DNA from: Arthrobacter sp. Soc17.1.1.1
GTDB taxonomy: Bacteria; Actinomycetota; Actinomycetes; Actinomycetales; Micrococcaceae
Reading direction: 5' to 3'
Length of the DNA stretch: 64,000 nt
Assembly: GCF_036867195.1 (NCBI RefSeq)
Contig: NZ_JBAJII010000002.1
Coordinates: forward strand, 62,001-126,000
Both the position numbers and the translations under genes were made by a program. The notes below the pieces were generated by a model that worked only from the letters and a program-made list of their open reading frames with translations, ran no database searches and had not been told where the DNA came from. Position 1 is the first letter of the stretch. Each line of letters opens with the position of its first letter. Positions 62,307 through 64,000 of this stretch are shown piece by piece.

Positions 62307-63235
62307 CGAACAGCACCGCAACAGGGAATCAGCCCATCGACACCACTGGAACCACCGGAACCCTGGGGAGGGCTGGAAACCGATTACCCCGTGCCCAGAA
62401 CCGGATGTCACCGCGCCGCAGGACCGCCCTGTCAGGGAAGCATCTGCTTCTGATCGTGCTGTCGGTGATCTCTCTCTTCCCGATTGTCCTGATCTTCTCG
62501 ACAGCGCTCAAGACTCAAGTGGACGCCCAGACGAACCCATTCGGACTGTTCTCGTCGTTGTCTTTCGAGAACATCGTCAGTGCCTGGACGGTGGGGAAGT
62601 TCAGCGACTACCTGCTGAACAGTATTTTGCTGACCGTTCCCAGTACTGTCCTTGTTGTGGTGCTGTCCACGATGGCTGGATACACCTTCGCCCGGCTTCC
62701 CTTCAGGGGTCGGAGTATTGCGTTCTACCTGGTGGTGCTGGGGCTGCTCGTGCCGTTCTTCGCCTATATGATCCCGCTGTTCTTTCAGCTCCGGGGTATC
62801 GGCCTACTCGACACACTGCCGGGAGTAATCCTGGTGCTCACCTCTACAGGAGTGTCGTTCGGTACCTTCTTCATGCGGGCGTTCTTCTCTGACCTCCCTA
62901 CCGAGTTGGAGCAAGCCGCCCGTGTCGACGGGTGCTCGGAATGGCAGATCTTCGTCAAGATCATGTTGCCGCTGGTGCGCTCCGGTGCCGGAGCGCTGGC
63001 CGTCTTCACGTTCATTCAGAACTGGAACAACTTCCTTGTGCCCCTGCTGTACCTGCCGGGTGGGGAGTACCGTCCGCTGACCACGGGTCTCTACCAATTC
63101 ACCGGTGGGCGCTCCATCGACATTGGTCCGCTGGCCGCGGGCACCCTGATCACTGTCGTCCCGGTGATCATCATTTTCATCCTGATGCAGCGGCAGGTCG
63201 CCGAGGGCTTCATCTCAGGTGCTGTGAAGGGATAG
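62303..63235 (+). CDS. Sugar ABC transporter permease (MalG-type)
   Basis: The 310-aa product has a polar N-terminus (about 40 residues), six helices and the EAA loop (ELEQAARVDGCSEWQIFVKI). It is the partner permease of 61383-62306. ATG 62303 overlaps its TGA. An upstream frame reaching back to 61859 is a shadow. Confidence 0.92.
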   Translation: MTNSTATGNQPIDTTGTTGTLGRAGNRLPRAQNRMSPRRRTALSGKHLLLIVLSVISLFPIVLIFSTALKTQVDAQTNPFGLFSSLSFENIVSAWTVGKFSDYLLNSILLTVPSTVLVVVLSTMAGYTFARLPFRGRSIAFYLVVLGLLVPFFAYMIPLFFQLRGIGLLDTLPGVILVLTSTGVSFGTFFMRAFFSDLPTELEQAARVDGCSEWQIFVKIMLPLVRSGAGALAVFTFIQNWNNFLVPLLYLPGGEYRPLTTGLYQFTGGRSIDIGPLAAGTLITVVPVIIIFILMQRQVAEGFISGAVKG

Positions 63236-63299
63236 GTTGCTGACCCGCGAACCACGACGTCACCAGTTAGCTACTCCATATCAAACAAGGATGTTGACC

Positions 63300-64000
63300 A
63301 TGAAGAACCTGAAAACGACCCTTCCCGCGTCCGCCGCGGTGCTGGCGCTCATGATGACCGGCTGCACAGGGATCGCCCCCACCTCCTCGGAGGGCGACGA
63401 CGGCGCTGGTGCGCAGATCCGCTACCTCATCGAGCAACCCGAAGATGCGGAAAGCATCGACTTGATCAATGCGGACCTCGCCACGTTTGAAGAGCAGAAC
63501 CCCGACATCGACGTCGAACTCGAAGTCATGCCGTTGGACAGTATGAGGACGGTCCTGCAAACCCAGCTGCGATCCGGTGAAGGCCCTGACGTTTTCAGCT
63601 GGGGCTCCGGTCCCGGCTACGCCGGTGCACTAGCCGAGGCCGGGTTGCTCTACGACCTCACCGACGCGTACGAAGAGAACGACTGGCCGGTCTATGACTT
63701 CGCAAAGGAACGGGTCACCTCTGACGGGAAAGTGATCGGCATCCCGGGAGATATCGAAACCATCGGACTCTTCTACAACAAGACGATCTTCGACGAGCTG
63801 GGCATCGCCCAACCCGAGAACCTCAGTGATCTCGAAGCAGCAGCAAGCCAGATCGATCAGGCGGGAATGACCCCGTTCGCTATCAGCGACAAAGAAGGAT
63901 GGCAGGGAGGTCACCTCCTGAGCATGGCCCTGTCCAGCCGCATCGGACCAGATGGCATGGACAGCTTGCTCGCAGGTGAAACACCGTGGTCCTCACCCGA
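63300..64000 (+). CDS. Sugar ABC transporter binding lipoprotein (partial)
   Basis: At least 233 residues. A signal peptide ends in a lipobox (LALMMTGC, Cys22), then an extracellular solute-binding domain (family 1): DVFSWGSGPGYAGALAEAGL, GIPGDIETIGLFYNKTIFDE. It captures an oligosaccharide for the two permeases. ATG 63300. The gene runs off the right end of the window; the ATPase is not seen. Confidence 0.9.
   Translation, partial: MKNLKTTLPASAAVLALMMTGCTGIAPTSSEGDDGAGAQIRYLIEQPEDAESIDLINADLATFEEQNPDIDVELEVMPLDSMRTVLQTQLRSGEGPDVFSWGSGPGYAGALAEAGLLYDLTDAYEENDWPVYDFAKERVTSDGKVIGIPGDIETIGLFYNKTIFDELGIAQPENLSDLEAAASQIDQAGMTPFAISDKEGWQGGHLLSMALSSRIGPDGMDSLLAGETPWSSP

Noticed and set aside
1..64000. 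tRNA or rRNA genes
   Set aside because: I found no cloverleaf with a GTTCRANYC T-arm and no rRNA-like segment.

Overview
The window is GC-rich DNA from a Gram-positive actinobacterium, most likely of the order Micrococcales (Arthrobacter-like Micrococcaceae or a related family). The evidence is an Lsr2 nucleoid protein, four GAF proteins of which three carry ANTAR domains, DUF4193, two DUF3040 proteins, a STAS-like DUF7793-type protein, a FliA/WhiG-type sigma factor, many GTG starts and 4-nt start/stop overlaps. No rRNA, tRNA, replication, ribosomal or central-metabolism gene was found. It reads as accessory DNA: a megaplasmid or a chromosomal island.

Layout. (1) 1-1000: a regularly spaced array of imperfect palindromes without a credible gene. 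(2) 1.2-6.6 kb: plasmid-like genes (excisionase-type HTH protein, Lsr2 with a membrane protein, unknowns) and a 1.2-kb cassette bounded by perfect 19-bp inverted repeats carrying a helicase-associated-domain protein. (3) 6.6-17.5 kb: signalling genes (GAF, three GAF-ANTAR proteins, a degenerate Hpt, STAS-like, EAL-CBS, flavodoxin-like, a membrane protein/XRE operon). (4) 17.5-28.6 kb: a defence island bounded by two serine recombinases on its left part, with an AT-richer SIR2-HerA pair, followed by a SLATT/CD-NTase CBASS operon and unknown genes. (5) 28.7-31.5 kb: an RsbQ-like hydrolase translationally coupled to a PAS-GGDEF-EAL protein. (6) 31.5-32.4 kb: decayed DNA (IS256 fragment, disrupted gene). 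(7) 32.6-45.9 kb: stress and nitric-oxide genes (flavin-binding protein, flavohaemoprotein, sigma factor, AI-2E-type transporter, DUF4193, STAS, GIY-YIG) and a third serine recombinase. (8) 46-59 kb: two aldo/keto reductases with a divergent regulator, a free-standing X25-like carbohydrate-binding protein, metallothionein-like protein and its frameshifted copy, CBS protein, GH65 phosphorylase with a PfkB sugar kinase, a Cys-rich copper-storage-like protein and a zinc dehydrogenase. (9) 59.5-64 kb: a glutamine-synthetase-family enzyme and a sugar ABC importer whose binding protein runs off the end.

The genes suggest a stress-adapted environmental bacterium: RNA-binding ANTAR regulators, cyclic-di-GMP enzymes, anti-sigma-antagonist-like domains, metal and aldehyde detoxification, starch/maltose-type sugar use and two phage-defence systems. 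Several protein families occur as local paralogues (79-82-aa acidic protein, disordered acidic protein, DUF3040, metallothionein), which points to duplication or repeated capture within the element.
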